Assembly (NCBI RefSeq): GCF_900177715.1
Contig: NZ_FXWG01000002.1
Location: 868,001-932,000 of the forward strand
Reading direction: 5' to 3'
Length of the DNA: 64,000 nucleotides
Source: Altererythrobacter xiamenensis
GTDB lineage: Bacteria; Pseudomonadota; Alphaproteobacteria; Sphingomonadales; Sphingomonadaceae
Shown here: positions 1 to 7,499 of the stretch, in pieces
Layout of the letters: each line of letters opens with the position of its first letter
Numbering within the stretch: the first letter of the stretch is position 1
Notes under the pieces: generated by a model
Database searches by the model: none
Told to the model about the DNA's origin: nothing
The model's input: only the letters and a program-made list of their open reading frames with translations
Translations under genes and position numbers: made by a program

Positions 1-170
1 TGCGCGACTTCGCCGGCAAGCAGAACCAGGGCGCGGACAGCTTCCTCGAAAGCGGTCAGTCAGGGGCAGAGGCCGCCGAGGCCAGCCGCCAGGCCGCGCT
101 CAAGGGCATGGAAGAGATGAGCGAAAAGTATAAGGATATGGGGCAGAAACTGTATTTGCCGGAGGGGTGA
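1..170 (+). CDS. thiC: ThiC C-terminus (partial)
   Basis: The window opens inside a reading frame that runs from base 3 to a TGA at 168-170 and gives the last 55 residues of a protein. The tail reads RDFAGKQNQGADSFL, later MEEMSEKYKDMGQKLYLPEG. This resembles the end of phosphomethylpyrimidine synthase, the radical-SAM enzyme that makes the pyrimidine half of thiamine; in that family a tail of this kind follows the C-terminal Fe-S cysteine motif, which would lie upstream of the window. The identification rests on a short tail remembered from the family, so it is probable and not certain. Any TPP riboswitch would be outside the window. Confidence 0.65.
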   Translation, partial: RDFAGKQNQGADSFLESGQSGAEAAEASRQAALKGMEEMSEKYKDMGQKLYLPEG

Positions 171-303
171 CAGCACCATCAACCTGTGCGGCAAACAAGA
201 CGCTTCGCCTCTACGAGCGACGCACTTAGTTCGACTACGGATGTAGTCAATCTTCGTGTTTCTGCGTAGACCTCCACATGACAAGAACCATGAGGAGGCT
301 TCC

Positions 304-1797
304 TTGGCTGCAAAAAAAGCGCTTTCATATACCTTGACTTGGCTTGCGGTCGGATTGCTGACGCTGGCAACGCAGATTACTCCGCTGCGTGCGGACCCTC
401 CCGATCCTGCCCAGCAGCACCACCACATGATCGCGCAGATCGAGCAGGGGCTGCGACCTCCGCTTGCGGCCAAGGGCGAGCCTCATCCTGTCTGGTCACT
501 GGAAGAGCGGATGGAGCACCACGATGTGCCAGCCATTAGCATCGCAGTCGCACTTGATGGCGAGGTCGTGTGGGCGAAGGCATATGGCGTGGCCGAGAAG
601 GGTAGCGATCTGCTCGTCGATGAAAACACGCTCTTTCAGGCGGCCTCCCTGTCCAAACCCGTCGCGGCGCTTGCTGCGCTTTCGCTGGTCGACAAGGGCC
701 AACTTGATCTCGATTCGCCTGTCGGGATTTACTTGCGATCTTGGGACGTGCCCGACAACAGCTTCACGCAAAGCCAGAGTGTGACGCTCCGTCATCTCCT
801 GTCGCACCGCGCTGGCACGACGATCCACGGATTCAGAGGATATAAGGCCGATGCCGAACTGCCGTCGAGCGCGCAGATTCTCGAAGGCGCCGAGCCTGCC
901 AATACGCCAGCGGTCACTATCGACCAAGTACCGGGCACCGCGCGCCGCTATTCCGGAGGCGGGTACCAAGTGGTGCAACTCCTGCTCGAGGATCTGACCG
1001 GCAAGCCCTTTGCCCAAGTCGTCGCCGAAGAGGTTTTCGCCCCCGCGGGGCTAGTGCGCAGTAATTACGACCACATCCAGTCTGGCGGTAACGTAGCGTC
1101 AGGCCACGTCGGCGGGGCATCCGATCCCATCACGACGCCCGGCTATTTCGCTTATCCCGAACTGGCGGCCGCCGGGATCTGGACGACGCCCACAGAACTT
1201 TTGCAGCTTGGCAGCCAGGTCGCCAGGGCGCGGCAAGGCCACAGCGAGCTGATCTCCGACGATCTCGCACTCCAGATGGTTCCTAGCAGCGCCGACTAGC
1301 ACGGCCTCGGTTTTGGCCTCAACGATCCGGGCGACGGCGTGGTCTTCGTCCATAACGGCCACAATCCGGGCTACAGCGCGCGCTGGTACAGCTATGCCGA
1401 CGGGCGGGCGAGCGTGGCGATCCTGACCAATTCGGACAGCGGCGGAGAGCTCATCCGCGAAGTGGCCAGCGCTATCGGCCACGCCTACGGCTGGAAACAG
1501 GACGCCTTCGAGCAGCGCGCCACCGTTGCGCTGGACGAAGACTGGATGAGGCAGATCGCGGGCGGCTACGCTTTCGGCGCCGACAGCACCGAGCCCGCCG
1601 CTACAGTCAGCCTTGAAGACGGAGTACTATGGCTGGAAGGAGCGCTGGGCGAACGCTCGCGCTTCTATCCCACGAGCGATACCGATTTCTTCGTCCCGGG
1701 TGGGCTCGACTTCGTGATCGAGACCAATAATGCGGGGGATGTGACGGGCATCAATGTCGAAGGGGAATTCGTACTTTCGAAGCTGGCCGCGTTTTGA
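304..1797 (+). pseudogene. Beta-lactamase-family serine hydrolase interrupted by amber codon
   Basis: This is a class C beta-lactamase/esterase-fold serine hydrolase. The frame is open from 256 to 1797 apart from a TAG at 1297-1299. The best start is the TTG at 304, which has GAGGAGG 5 bases upstream and leads into a signal peptide; a GTG at 256 is possible. Counting from 304, the active-site SxxK (SLSK) is at residues 115-118 and the Tyr motif YSG at 216-218, both before the stop. The third motif, HNG near residue 350, and a C-terminal beta domain lie after it. Reading through the TAG gives the family-typical HGLGFGL directly downstream, so a single base change (from CAG, TAC or TAT) broke the gene, or the base is a sequencing error. 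The product ending at the stop would lack a complete active site. Confidence 0.75.
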
Positions 1798-1827
1798 ATG
1801 AAGATGATCTCAAGCTGGGGGCGCTAA

Positions 1828-2310
1828 TCATCCCCGCCCCATCCGCACCAGCACCCCGTCGAGAGCCTGCAGGAAGTGTGAGCGGTCGGCCTTGGTGAAC
1901 GGCGGCGGGCCGCCTCCGCTTGCACCTAGGGGTCCGTCCATCCCGGCGCGCAGGTCTTCCATGATCGCGCGGGTCGCAATCGCGCTGCCGATGCTGGCGG
2001 CGTCGAACTCGCGCCCGTCATGCTTCAGCACGCGCGCGCCTGCCTTCAGGCAGCGTTCGGCCAGCAATATGTCGCCCGTCACCACCACACTGCGCTCGTT
2101 TGCATTCTCCGCGATCCAGTCATCCGCCGCGTCGAAGCCGTCGCTCACCACAACGCGCTTTACCCTCTCGCTCACCGGCACGCGGAAGGGGCTGTTGCTG
2201 ACCACCCGAACCTGCGCCTTGTAGCGGTCGGCCACGCGGTAGATTTCCTCCTTCACCGGGCAGGCATCGGCATCGACGAGGATGGTGACGGGGTCGGCGG
2301 GCGAGGTCAT
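1828..2310 (-). CDS. YaiI/YqxD family (UPF0178, DUF188) protein
   Basis: The 160-residue protein belongs to the YaiI/YqxD family, whose PIN-like fold suggests a metal-dependent nuclease; its role is not established. The family start ILVDADACPVK is at about residues 9-19. It is followed by VVSNSPFRVP and VTGDILLAERCL, the conserved acidic region of the fold. The C-terminal GGPPPFTKADRSHFLQALD is also typical. The frame is open further upstream, but the ATG at 2310 gives the normal family length and starts just before the conserved core. It is transcribed away from the thioesterase-like gene at 2463. Confidence 0.85.
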   Translation of the reverse strand: MTSPADPVTILVDADACPVKEEIYRVADRYKAQVRVVSNSPFRVPVSERVKRVVVSDGFDAADDWIAENANERSVVVTGDILLAERCLKAGARVLKHDGREFDAASIGSAIATRAIMEDLRAGMDGPLGASGGGPPPFTKADRSHFLQALDGVLVRMGRG

Positions 2311-2462
2311 GCGCGCGGCGGTAGCCGAAGCGGGCAGGGTAGGTAAACCGGACAGTGCCGCTTGCCGAGGGCCGTCCGTCTGTCCCGCCATAAACTTCTC
2401 TCGATGCTGCCAAATCGATCCAAAGGCGATATGGTGCGCCTCGAACTCACAGGGAGAAGGGC

Positions 2463-2906
2463 ATGAGCGCAGAGAAGCCGACATACAGCGTTCCATTCGT
2501 GGATCGCACAGGGATGCAGCGACTGGAAGAGAGGCGCGGCCATTCGAAGCTGCTCATGCCGCTCGAACCCAATGCCAACCACGTCGACGTGATGTATCTC
2601 GGCGCTTTCTGCGTCTTGGCGGAGGCGGCGGCGGCGGGGCCGGGTATCTCGGTGCTCGATACGGAAAAGTACTTCCCGATCGTCAAGGATATCGCGGTCG
2701 ACTTCCACCGCATGGCGGCGAGCGACGTCACCGCCGAATACACGCTGAGCGAGGAGCAGATCGAAGAACTGCTTGCCGATCTGGAGCGCAAGGGCAGCGC
2801 GACCTATGTCGCCGAAGTTCCGATGCACGATGCCGAGGGCAATCTCGCCGCGACGGGCAGGGTGACGATCAAGCTGCTGTCGCACAACTGGTCGAAGCCC
2901 GACTGA
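2463..2906 (+). CDS. Hotdog-fold DUF4442-type thioesterase-like protein
   Basis: The 147-residue protein looks like a single hotdog-domain protein of the PaaI/DUF4442 kind, which act on or bind acyl-CoA thioesters. The segment HVDVMYLGAFCVLAEAAAAG fits the long central helix of the fold. DIAVDFHRMAASDVTAEYTL and GRVTIKLLSHNW fit the flanking strands. An AGGGAGAAGGGC ribosome-binding stretch precedes the ATG. Six bases separate it from the next gene, so the two are probably co-transcribed. Substrate is unknown. Confidence 0.6.
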   Translation: MSAEKPTYSVPFVDRTGMQRLEERRGHSKLLMPLEPNANHVDVMYLGAFCVLAEAAAAGPGISVLDTEKYFPIVKDIAVDFHRMAASDVTAEYTLSEEQIEELLADLERKGSATYVAEVPMHDAEGNLAATGRVTIKLLSHNWSKPD

Positions 2907-2912
2907 CGGGCC

Positions 2913-3503
2913 TTGGCCGAATACCTCGTCTTTTTCGCGCTCGTCCTCGGCGTGAACCTGATGCCGGCCTTCGGCCCGCCGACCTGGTCGATCATCGCGC
3001 TCTACACGCTCAATAGCGATCTGGAGCTGGCCCCGCTGGTGCTGACGGCGGCAGTGGCGGCGGCGACGGGTCGCTTCCTGCTGGCGCTGGCGACGCGCGC
3101 GCTGGGCACGCGTTTCCTGTCGGAGAAAACCCACGCCAACCTCGCCGCGGCGCGGGAAGCGCTGGAGCAGCGCCGCCGCAACAGCATGCTCGCGCTCGGA
3201 CTGTTCGCGCTGTCACCCGTGCCATCGGCGCAATTGTTCGAGGCGGCAGGCCTCGCCAAGCTGCGGCTGCTGCCGTTCACCGCCGCTTTCTTCGCCGGGC
3301 GGCTCGTATCCTATACGATCTACGGCCTCACCGCGCAGGGCATCCGGTCGACCAGTCTGGGGGAGGTGCTGCGCGAGGAGTTGAGCAGCCCGATCGGCAT
3401 CGCGATCCAGGTCGCCATGCTCGCCGCACTGGTCCTGCTGGCGCGGATAGACTGGCGCAAGCGGCTCGGGCTGGAGGACGACCGGGGTCCGCAGGGGCAA
3501 TAG
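2913..3503 (+). CDS. Integral membrane protein, VTT-like
   Basis: The 196-residue protein has hydrophobic stretches near residues 1-30, 40-62, 95-112, 122-142 and 160-180. Its N-terminal VNLMPAFGPPTW and the re-entrant-looking central part recall small-molecule or lipid-scrambling VTT/DedA-like proteins, but I cannot place it firmly. The start is a TTG only 6 bases after the preceding stop; an in-frame ATG at 2962 would remove most of the first membrane segment, so the TTG is preferred. It probably forms a two-gene operon with the hotdog gene. Confidence 0.55.
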   Translation: MAEYLVFFALVLGVNLMPAFGPPTWSIIALYTLNSDLELAPLVLTAAVAAATGRFLLALATRALGTRFLSEKTHANLAAAREALEQRRRNSMLALGLFALSPVPSAQLFEAAGLAKLRLLPFTAAFFAGRLVSYTIYGLTAQGIRSTSLGEVLREELSSPIGIAIQVAMLAALVLLARIDWRKRLGLEDDRGPQGQ

Positions 3504-3540
3504 GCCGGATTTGCGCCAATTCTCCGTCCCGGACCAATTC

Positions 3541-3565
3541 GGAACATCCAAACGCCTGCACCGTT
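3541..3565 (+). promoter_or_regulatory. EcfG-type (general stress) promoter
   Basis: GGAAC at 3541-3545 and CGTT at 3562-3565 are separated by exactly 16 bases. This matches the consensus of the alphaproteobacterial general-stress sigma factor EcfG/SigT. Transcription would start about 8 bases further on, leaving a leader of roughly 70 bases before the fasciclin gene. Confidence 0.75.
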
Positions 3566-3613
3566 CGTAACTTAGACCGGACCGCGCAGGCTCGCTGTCG
3601 CGGCCGGACGAAA

Positions 3614-3630
3614 TTTCGTAAGTTACGAAA
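3614..3630 (+). promoter_or_regulatory. 17-bp palindrome before fasciclin gene
   Basis: TTTCGTAA-G-TTACGAAA is a perfect palindrome ending 14 bases before the ATG at 3645. One half, TTCGTAACTT at 3564-3573, also occurs inverted relative to AAGTTACGAA at 3620-3629, giving a 10-bp inverted repeat spaced 46 bases apart. The first half overlaps the -10 element of the EcfG promoter. It could be an operator, or a hairpin that hides the ribosome-binding site. Confidence 0.45.
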
Positions 3631-3644
3631 GGATACCCCCTATC

Positions 3645-4223
3645 ATGAACAAGCTTTCCATTGCGCTCGCTTCGGCGGCGTCGCTCGCTCTCGTCGCCTG
3701 TGGCGATCCTGCGGAAGAATATCCCGAGGAAGACGCCATGGCCGCCGACCAGATGGCCATGGACGAAGCTGCCACCCCCGGCACAGTCGTAGAAGTCGCA
3801 CAGGGCAACCCTGACTTCTCCACGCTCGTCTCGGCCGTGACTGCCGCAGAGCTTGGCGCAACCCTCTCGGGCGATGGCCCGTTCACTGTATTCGCGCCGA
3901 CGAACGCCGCGTTCGAGAAGCTGCCTGACGGCACCGTCGAAACGCTGACGACCGAAAACACCGAACAGCTTTCGAGCATCCTCACCTACCACGTGGTGCC
4001 GGGCAATGTTGACGCAGCCACGCTGACCCAGGCGATCACCGATGCGGGCGAAGGCGGCTACACCATCGAGACCGTCGGCGGCGGCACGCTCACCGCGAAT
4101 GTCGTGGACGGCAATGTCGTGCTGACCGACGCGACCGGTGGCACCGCGACCGTCACTTCGACCGATGTCGAGGCATCGAATGGCGTGATCCACGTGATCG
4201 ACACCGTGCTGATGCCGGCCTGA
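3645..4223 (+). CDS. Fasciclin-domain lipoprotein
   Basis: The 192-residue protein starts with a lipoprotein signal peptide ending in the lipobox LVAC (lipidated Cys near residue 20). A short acidic, Met-rich linker follows. One fasciclin (FAS1) domain fills residues 52-192: NPDFSTLVSAV, GPFTVFAPTNAAFEKLP, LTYHVVPG and the closing ASNGVIHVIDTVLMP are the conserved FAS1 blocks. FAS1 proteins are surface or periplasmic adhesion-type proteins; in sphingomonads and relatives they are often stress-induced. The GGAAC-N16-CGTT promoter upstream supports control by the general stress response. It is monocistronic, with a terminator at 4256. Confidence 0.9.
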   Translation: MNKLSIALASAASLALVACGDPAEEYPEEDAMAADQMAMDEAATPGTVVEVAQGNPDFSTLVSAVTAAELGATLSGDGPFTVFAPTNAAFEKLPDGTVETLTTENTEQLSSILTYHVVPGNVDAATLTQAITDAGEGGYTIETVGGGTLTANVVDGNVVLTDATGGTATVTSTDVEASNGVIHVIDTVLMPA

Positions 4224-4255
4224 TCGGCCCAGCAATAGCTGACAATCACCAGAAG

Positions 4256-4284
4256 CGGGCTCCGGGAGACCGGGGCCCGTTTTG
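4256..4284 (+). terminator. Rho-independent terminator
   Basis: A 10-bp stem (CGGGCTCCGG at 4256-4265 with CCGGGGCCCG at 4270-4279, one wobble pair) has a GAGA loop and is followed by TTTT. It lies 33 bases after the fasciclin stop codon. Confidence 0.75.
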
Positions 4285-4345
4285 CGTCGGTAGTACCTCC
4301 ATTCCACCCTTGGAATTGCGCGCGGTTTCGGCATAGTCCGTCCCC

Positions 4346-4750
4346 ATGACCGACACCGAAAGCAACCGCGCGCTCATCACCAGGGCTTTCGAAGGGCTTC
4401 GCAATGGCGACCCGTCGAACTTCATCCCGCTGTTCGACGAGGATATCGAATGGCAGGTCATGGGCTCTTCCACCTGGTCCAAACATGCAAAGGGTCTGCC
4501 CAATGTCGAGCGTGACCTCGTCGGCCCGCTCTTCGCACGTTTTGCCGGACCCTATCTCAACATTCCCGAGCTGATCCTCGCCGATGGCGACCACGTCGTC
4601 GTGCTGGCGAAGGGCGATGCGACCACGCATGAGGGCGCACATTACAACAACGACTATTGCTTCGTCTTCCGCATGGCGGGCGGCAAGATCGTGGGCGTGC
4701 GCGAGTATATGGACACCATCCTCGCCGATGCGGCGCTCGGCACCGGATAG
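4346..4750 (+). CDS. SnoaL-like/NTF2-fold protein
   Basis: The 134-residue protein has the layout of SnoaL-like polyketide-cyclase or NTF2-fold proteins. It has an N-terminal helix (NRALITRAFEGLRNGD), FIPLFDEDIEWQVMGSS, a strand HVVVLAKGDATTHEGAHYNNDYCFVFRM and a closing KIVGVREYMDTILADAAL. Such proteins bind or isomerise small hydrophobic molecules; the substrate cannot be told. No operon partner is clear, since 97 bases separate it from the next gene. Confidence 0.75.
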   Translation: MTDTESNRALITRAFEGLRNGDPSNFIPLFDEDIEWQVMGSSTWSKHAKGLPNVERDLVGPLFARFAGPYLNIPELILADGDHVVVLAKGDATTHEGAHYNNDYCFVFRMAGGKIVGVREYMDTILADAALGTG

Positions 4751-4847
4751 CGCCAGGGCGTATCGGCGGCGCGCTTGCAGTCCGCGCCGGAAGCGGCCAC
4801 CGTCCTCGCCATGCGCGCAAGCCGCGCTGCCGCTGAGGGACACGCAT

Positions 4848-5189
4848 ATGACCACAACGCTGGAAACCGGACCCGCCCAAATATTGGACGACAAGCGAGA
4901 GCGGCGCCGTCTGCCGCAGATCGGGCTGGTGCTGACCGCGACCTACCTGGTCGGACTCGTCGTCTATCTTGCTGTGCAGGGGCAGAACCCCGCCGAACTG
5001 CGGCTCAACGAGTTGGGGGACTTTCTGGGCGGGGTATCGAGCCCGCTGGCGTTCCTGTGGCTGGTGCTCGGCTTCTTCCAGCAAAGCCGCGAGATCCGCC
5101 TGTCCTCCACCGCGCTGCACCTGCAGGCGGCGGAGATGAAGCGCTCGGTCGACGAGCATCGCAGGCTGGCCGAGGGACAGCGCGGCTGA
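4848..5189 (+). CDS. Small membrane protein of unknown function
   Basis: The 113-residue protein has a charged N-terminus, two likely membrane helices (about residues 20-40 and 55-78) and a cytoplasmic helical tail (SREIRLSSTALHLQAAEMKRSVDEHRR). I do not recognise a named family. The frame is open further upstream, but the ATG at 4848 is the first start that gives a normal membrane topology. The next gene follows after 40 bases. Confidence 0.6.
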   Translation: MTTTLETGPAQILDDKRERRRLPQIGLVLTATYLVGLVVYLAVQGQNPAELRLNELGDFLGGVSSPLAFLWLVLGFFQQSREIRLSSTALHLQAAEMKRSVDEHRRLAEGQRG

Positions 5190-5229
5190 CGCTCCGCGCG
5201 CACGGGTTTTGCCGATTGAGGATACGCAC

Positions 5230-5610
5230 ATGATCAAGCTGACATACTGCCTCCACCGCCTGCCGACGCTTTCGCGCGAGGAGTTCCAGCAATACTGGCG
5301 GGGGACGCATGCTCCGCTGGTCGCCGCAGCGCGCGAGGCGCTGGGCATCCGCCGCTACATCCAGCAGCACACGGTGGGAAGCGCGGTGGCCGAGGCGAAC
5401 AATGCGGGGAGGGGTATCCCGACCGGCGATGGCGAGGACTTCGACGGCGTGGCCGAGCTATGGTTCGATAGCGAGGAAGCGGTCGCCGCCGCCGCCGCGA
5501 CCGAGGAAGGGCAGAAACACGCGCGCATCCTGGCTGGCGACGAGGCGAACTTCATCGACTTTTCCCGCAGCCGCTGCTTCATGACGCAGGCGAACGAAGT
5601 GATTGGGTGA
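5230..5610 (+). CDS. EthD-domain protein
   Basis: The 126-residue protein carries the EthD ferredoxin-like alpha+beta barrel fold. It starts MIKLTYCLHRLPTLSREEFQQYW with RGTHAPLV, the conserved YW..HAPL motif of the family. A later FDGVAELWFDSEE and a C-terminal DEANFIDFSRSRCFM close the domain. EthD relatives help oxidation or cyclisation of small hydrophobic compounds. The ATG at 5230 has GAGG 8 bases upstream; a TTG at 5209 would add seven residues without a better ribosome site. Confidence 0.8.
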   Translation: MIKLTYCLHRLPTLSREEFQQYWRGTHAPLVAAAREALGIRRYIQQHTVGSAVAEANNAGRGIPTGDGEDFDGVAELWFDSEEAVAAAAATEEGQKHARILAGDEANFIDFSRSRCFMTQANEVIG

Positions 5611-5716
5611 GGGGGGCGCTTTGGCTTGTCAGGCTAGCCGCGTGGAACCAGCTTCTCCACCAGCGCCCGAAGTTCGTTAGCGCGGCACGCCACACGGATT
5701 AAGAATCCGCAACCCC

Positions 5717-5743
5717 GTCATCCTGAACTTGTTTCAGGATAAC
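5717..5743 (+). repeat. 27-bp inverted repeat, left copy, framing GIY-YIG gene
   Basis: The stretch is an exact reverse complement of 6050-6076. Inside it ATCCTGAA and TTCAGGAT form an 8-bp stem with a 5-base loop, so each copy can itself fold into a REP-like hairpin. Confidence 0.9.
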
Positions 5744-5762
5744 GCCCCTCTACGCCCGCTGC

Positions 5763-6059
5763 ATGGCCAAGGAACCCTGCGTCTATATCCTCGCCAGCGG
5801 CAGGCGGGGCTACATCTACATCGGCGTGACCTCCCACGTTCCCGGACGCCTCTGGCAACACCGCAATGATGTGTTCGACGGCTATGCCAAGCGCCGCAAT
5901 TGCAAGCGGCTGGTGCGGATCGAGACGTATCCGACGATGGTGGAGGCGATCGCGCGCGAGAAGCAGTTGAAGAACTGGCATCGACAATGGAAGATCAACC
6001 TGATCGAGGGGGACAACGGCGAGTGGCGTGATCTGGCGGTGGAGATGGGGTTATCCTGA
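5763..6059 (+). CDS. GIY-YIG nuclease-domain protein
   Basis: This is a stand-alone 98-residue GIY-YIG domain of the YhbQ/UvrC-N type. The motif appears as VYILASGRRGYIYIGVTS (GIY..YIG positions about 7-22), with RLWQHRN (catalytic Arg and His region) near 29-35, KRLVRIETYPTMVEAIAREKQLKNW (the conserved Glu-bearing helix) and WKINLIE. Members nick or cut DNA. The gene is framed by perfect 27-bp inverted repeats, and its TGA stop lies inside the right-hand repeat, so gene and repeats look like one unit. This resembles the REP-associated transposase arrangement but with a different nuclease. Confidence 0.9.
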   Translation: MAKEPCVYILASGRRGYIYIGVTSHVPGRLWQHRNDVFDGYAKRRNCKRLVRIETYPTMVEAIAREKQLKNWHRQWKINLIEGDNGEWRDLAVEMGLS

Positions 6060-6076
6060 AACAAGTTCAGGATGAC
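6050..6076 (+). repeat. 27-bp inverted repeat, right copy
   Basis: The stretch is the exact reverse complement of 5717-5743. It overlaps the last ten bases of the GIY-YIG gene, supplies its stop codon, and runs into the 47-bp tandem array. Confidence 0.9.
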
Positions 6077-6191
6077 GTTTCTCGAAGCGAGTTCGCAATC
6101 TCGTGACACAAGTTCAGGATGACGTTTCTGGAAGCGAGTTCGCGCTGTGGTGACACAAGTTCAGGATGTCCCGAAGCGAGTTCGGCAGGAC
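6061..6191 (+). repeat. 47-bp tandem repeat, about 2.8 copies
   Basis: Units are at 6061-6107, 6108-6154 and a shortened one at 6155-6191. Each begins ACAAGTTCAGGAT and carries GAAGCGAGTTCG; the first two share GACGTTTCT and end in GTGAC. The unit head is half of the flanking REP-like palindrome, so the array seems to have grown from the right end of the GIY-YIG cassette. Confidence 0.85.
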
Positions 6192-6263
6192 GAAACAAGA
6201 TCAGCTTAGCGGCTGGGAGCCAAGCCCTTTCCTACTCCGGCATTTTCTGCCTTAAACTATCGG

Positions 6264-6848
6264 ATGAGCACTCCGAAAAGCACAGCCCTCACCGCAAGCC
6301 CCACAACCAATCAAACCACCCCATACGCTGCGCGCCATCACGGCTGGTCGCCTGAAAAGCAGGCGATCTTCCTCCGCGCGCTGGCTGCCAGCCACTCGGT
6401 CGCGCAGGCGGCGCGGGTCGCAGGGATGTCGCGCCAGTCGGCCTATGACCTGCGCGCGCGGCTGAAGGGCGAACCCTTCGACCTCGCCTGGCACGCGGCG
6501 CTGCAATGCCGCTTCGACGCGCTGGCCGAGGCGGCGCTCGAACGCGCGCTCCACGGGGTGGAGGTGCCGCATTATTACAAGGGCGAGCTGGTCGGCACCT
6601 CGCGCCGGTTCGACGAGCGGCTGACCGTGGCGCTGCTCGCCATGCGTGAACGACTGGGGCCGCGCGCCGCGCCGCAGTGGCACCCCTCCGCCCATTATGA
6701 CCGCAGCGACTTCTCCCGGCTGGTTGCGCGGGTGGAGGAGGGGCCGGCGACCTGGCACGAGGAATGGCTGGAGGATCGCGAGGCGGCGCTGGACGAATGC
6801 GGCGCTGAATGCGGGGAGGATGCTTCGGACGCGGGAACAGGCGCGTGA
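6264..6848 (+). CDS. Helix-turn-helix protein of a sphingomonad-type family
   Basis: The 194-residue protein has a terminase-small-subunit or transposase-like helix-turn-helix near residues 28-70 (WSPEKQAIFLRALAASHSVAQAARVAGMSRQSAYDLR). A conserved middle with DALAEAALERALHGVEVPHYYKGE and LTVALLAMRERL follows, then an acidic tail. I read it as a DNA-binding protein of unknown role; similar proteins recur in sphingomonad genomes, often in several copies. The ATG at 6264 is the first in frame. It stands alone between the repeat array and the hibernation-factor gene. Confidence 0.65.
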   Translation: MSTPKSTALTASPTTNQTTPYAARHHGWSPEKQAIFLRALAASHSVAQAARVAGMSRQSAYDLRARLKGEPFDLAWHAALQCRFDALAEAALERALHGVEVPHYYKGELVGTSRRFDERLTVALLAMRERLGPRAAPQWHPSAHYDRSDFSRLVARVEEGPATWHEEWLEDREAALDECGAECGEDASDAGTGA

Positions 6849-6925
6849 TCGCGTTGGAAAAGTGTCAAGTGACCGGGTTGGCGCTAACATCATCAAAACA
6901 CGGGCGAATACGTATCTGCGCGCGC

Positions 6926-6940
6926 TTGACAATGTGTCAA
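6926..6940 (+). promoter_or_regulatory. TTGACA-N3-TGTCAA palindrome
   Basis: TTGACAATGTGTCAA is a perfect 6+6 palindrome around three bases. Two further TGTCAAG copies lie near it, at about 6863 and 6944. It sits 190 bases before the hibernation-factor gene. It may be an operator; no promoter can be fixed. Confidence 0.3.
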
Positions 6941-6983
6941 TTGTGTCAAGTTTGTTGGAATGGGTGGCGCGCCGAAGCGTCTC

Positions 6984-7003
6984 CCCTCCCGCCTGCGGGA
7001 GGG
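6984..7003. repeat. GC-rich hairpin of intergenic repeat
   Basis: CCCTCCCGC and GCGGGAGGG form a 9-bp stem followed by GCTTGGGGGTGGGC. This C- and G-rich signature is familiar as a dispersed intergenic element in Erythrobacter-type genomes. No T-run follows, so it is not a classical terminator. Confidence 0.45.
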
Positions 7004-7132
7004 CTTGGGGGTGGGCGATTTTTTCGCGCTACCGCTCCGCTACTTGAGCGCGTTTTTCGCGTCGATTTCGAGGCACCGAAAGCGAAATCGAACGTTGGTA
7101 TGGTGAGAGCATCAAACGAGAGGAGCAACCCT

Positions 7133-7477
7133 ATGCAAGTCCAGTTCAACTCCGACAGCAGCGTCATGGGGACCGAGAACGTCGCCGAACGGATCGAGGC
7201 CATGCTTCACACCAAGCTCGCCCGTTTCGAAGAGCGGCTGACCCGGATCGAGGTGCATGTGCGTGACGAGAACGGGGCGAAGGGCGGCGGCGATGACAAG
7301 GCCTGCGTTATCGAGGCGCGGCCGCGCGGCGGCAGGCCGATCGGCGTGACCGAACATGCCGGCAAGGTCGACGATGCGGCGCGCAAGGCGGCGAACACGC
7401 TCGCCCAGCGGCTCGAACGGCATTTCGGCAAGGGTTCGCGCCACGGGCACGATCCGCGGCCCGACAAGATGATGTAA
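7133..7477 (+). CDS. Ribosome hibernation promotion factor (HPF/RaiA domain)
   Basis: The 114-residue protein carries an HPF/RaiA-type domain that binds the 30S subunit between head and platform and silences ribosomes in stationary phase. ERIEAMLHTKLARFEERLTRIEVHVRDENG and ACVIEARPRGGRPIGVTEHAG fit the beta-alpha-beta fold; DDAARKAANTLAQRLERHFGK is the second helix. It is shorter than the long HPF form, with no C-terminal dimerisation domain. AGGAG lies 7 bases before the ATG at 7133, which settles the start although the frame is open upstream. Confidence 0.75.
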   Translation: MQVQFNSDSSVMGTENVAERIEAMLHTKLARFEERLTRIEVHVRDENGAKGGGDDKACVIEARPRGGRPIGVTEHAGKVDDAARKAANTLAQRLERHFGKGSRHGHDPRPDKMM

Positions 7478-7499
7478 AAAGGGTGCCCGGGGGCGGGCC

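Noticed and set aside
6061-6191. Tandem repeats considered as a CRISPR array
   Set aside because: Units are directly joined without spacers of variable sequence and no cas gene is near.
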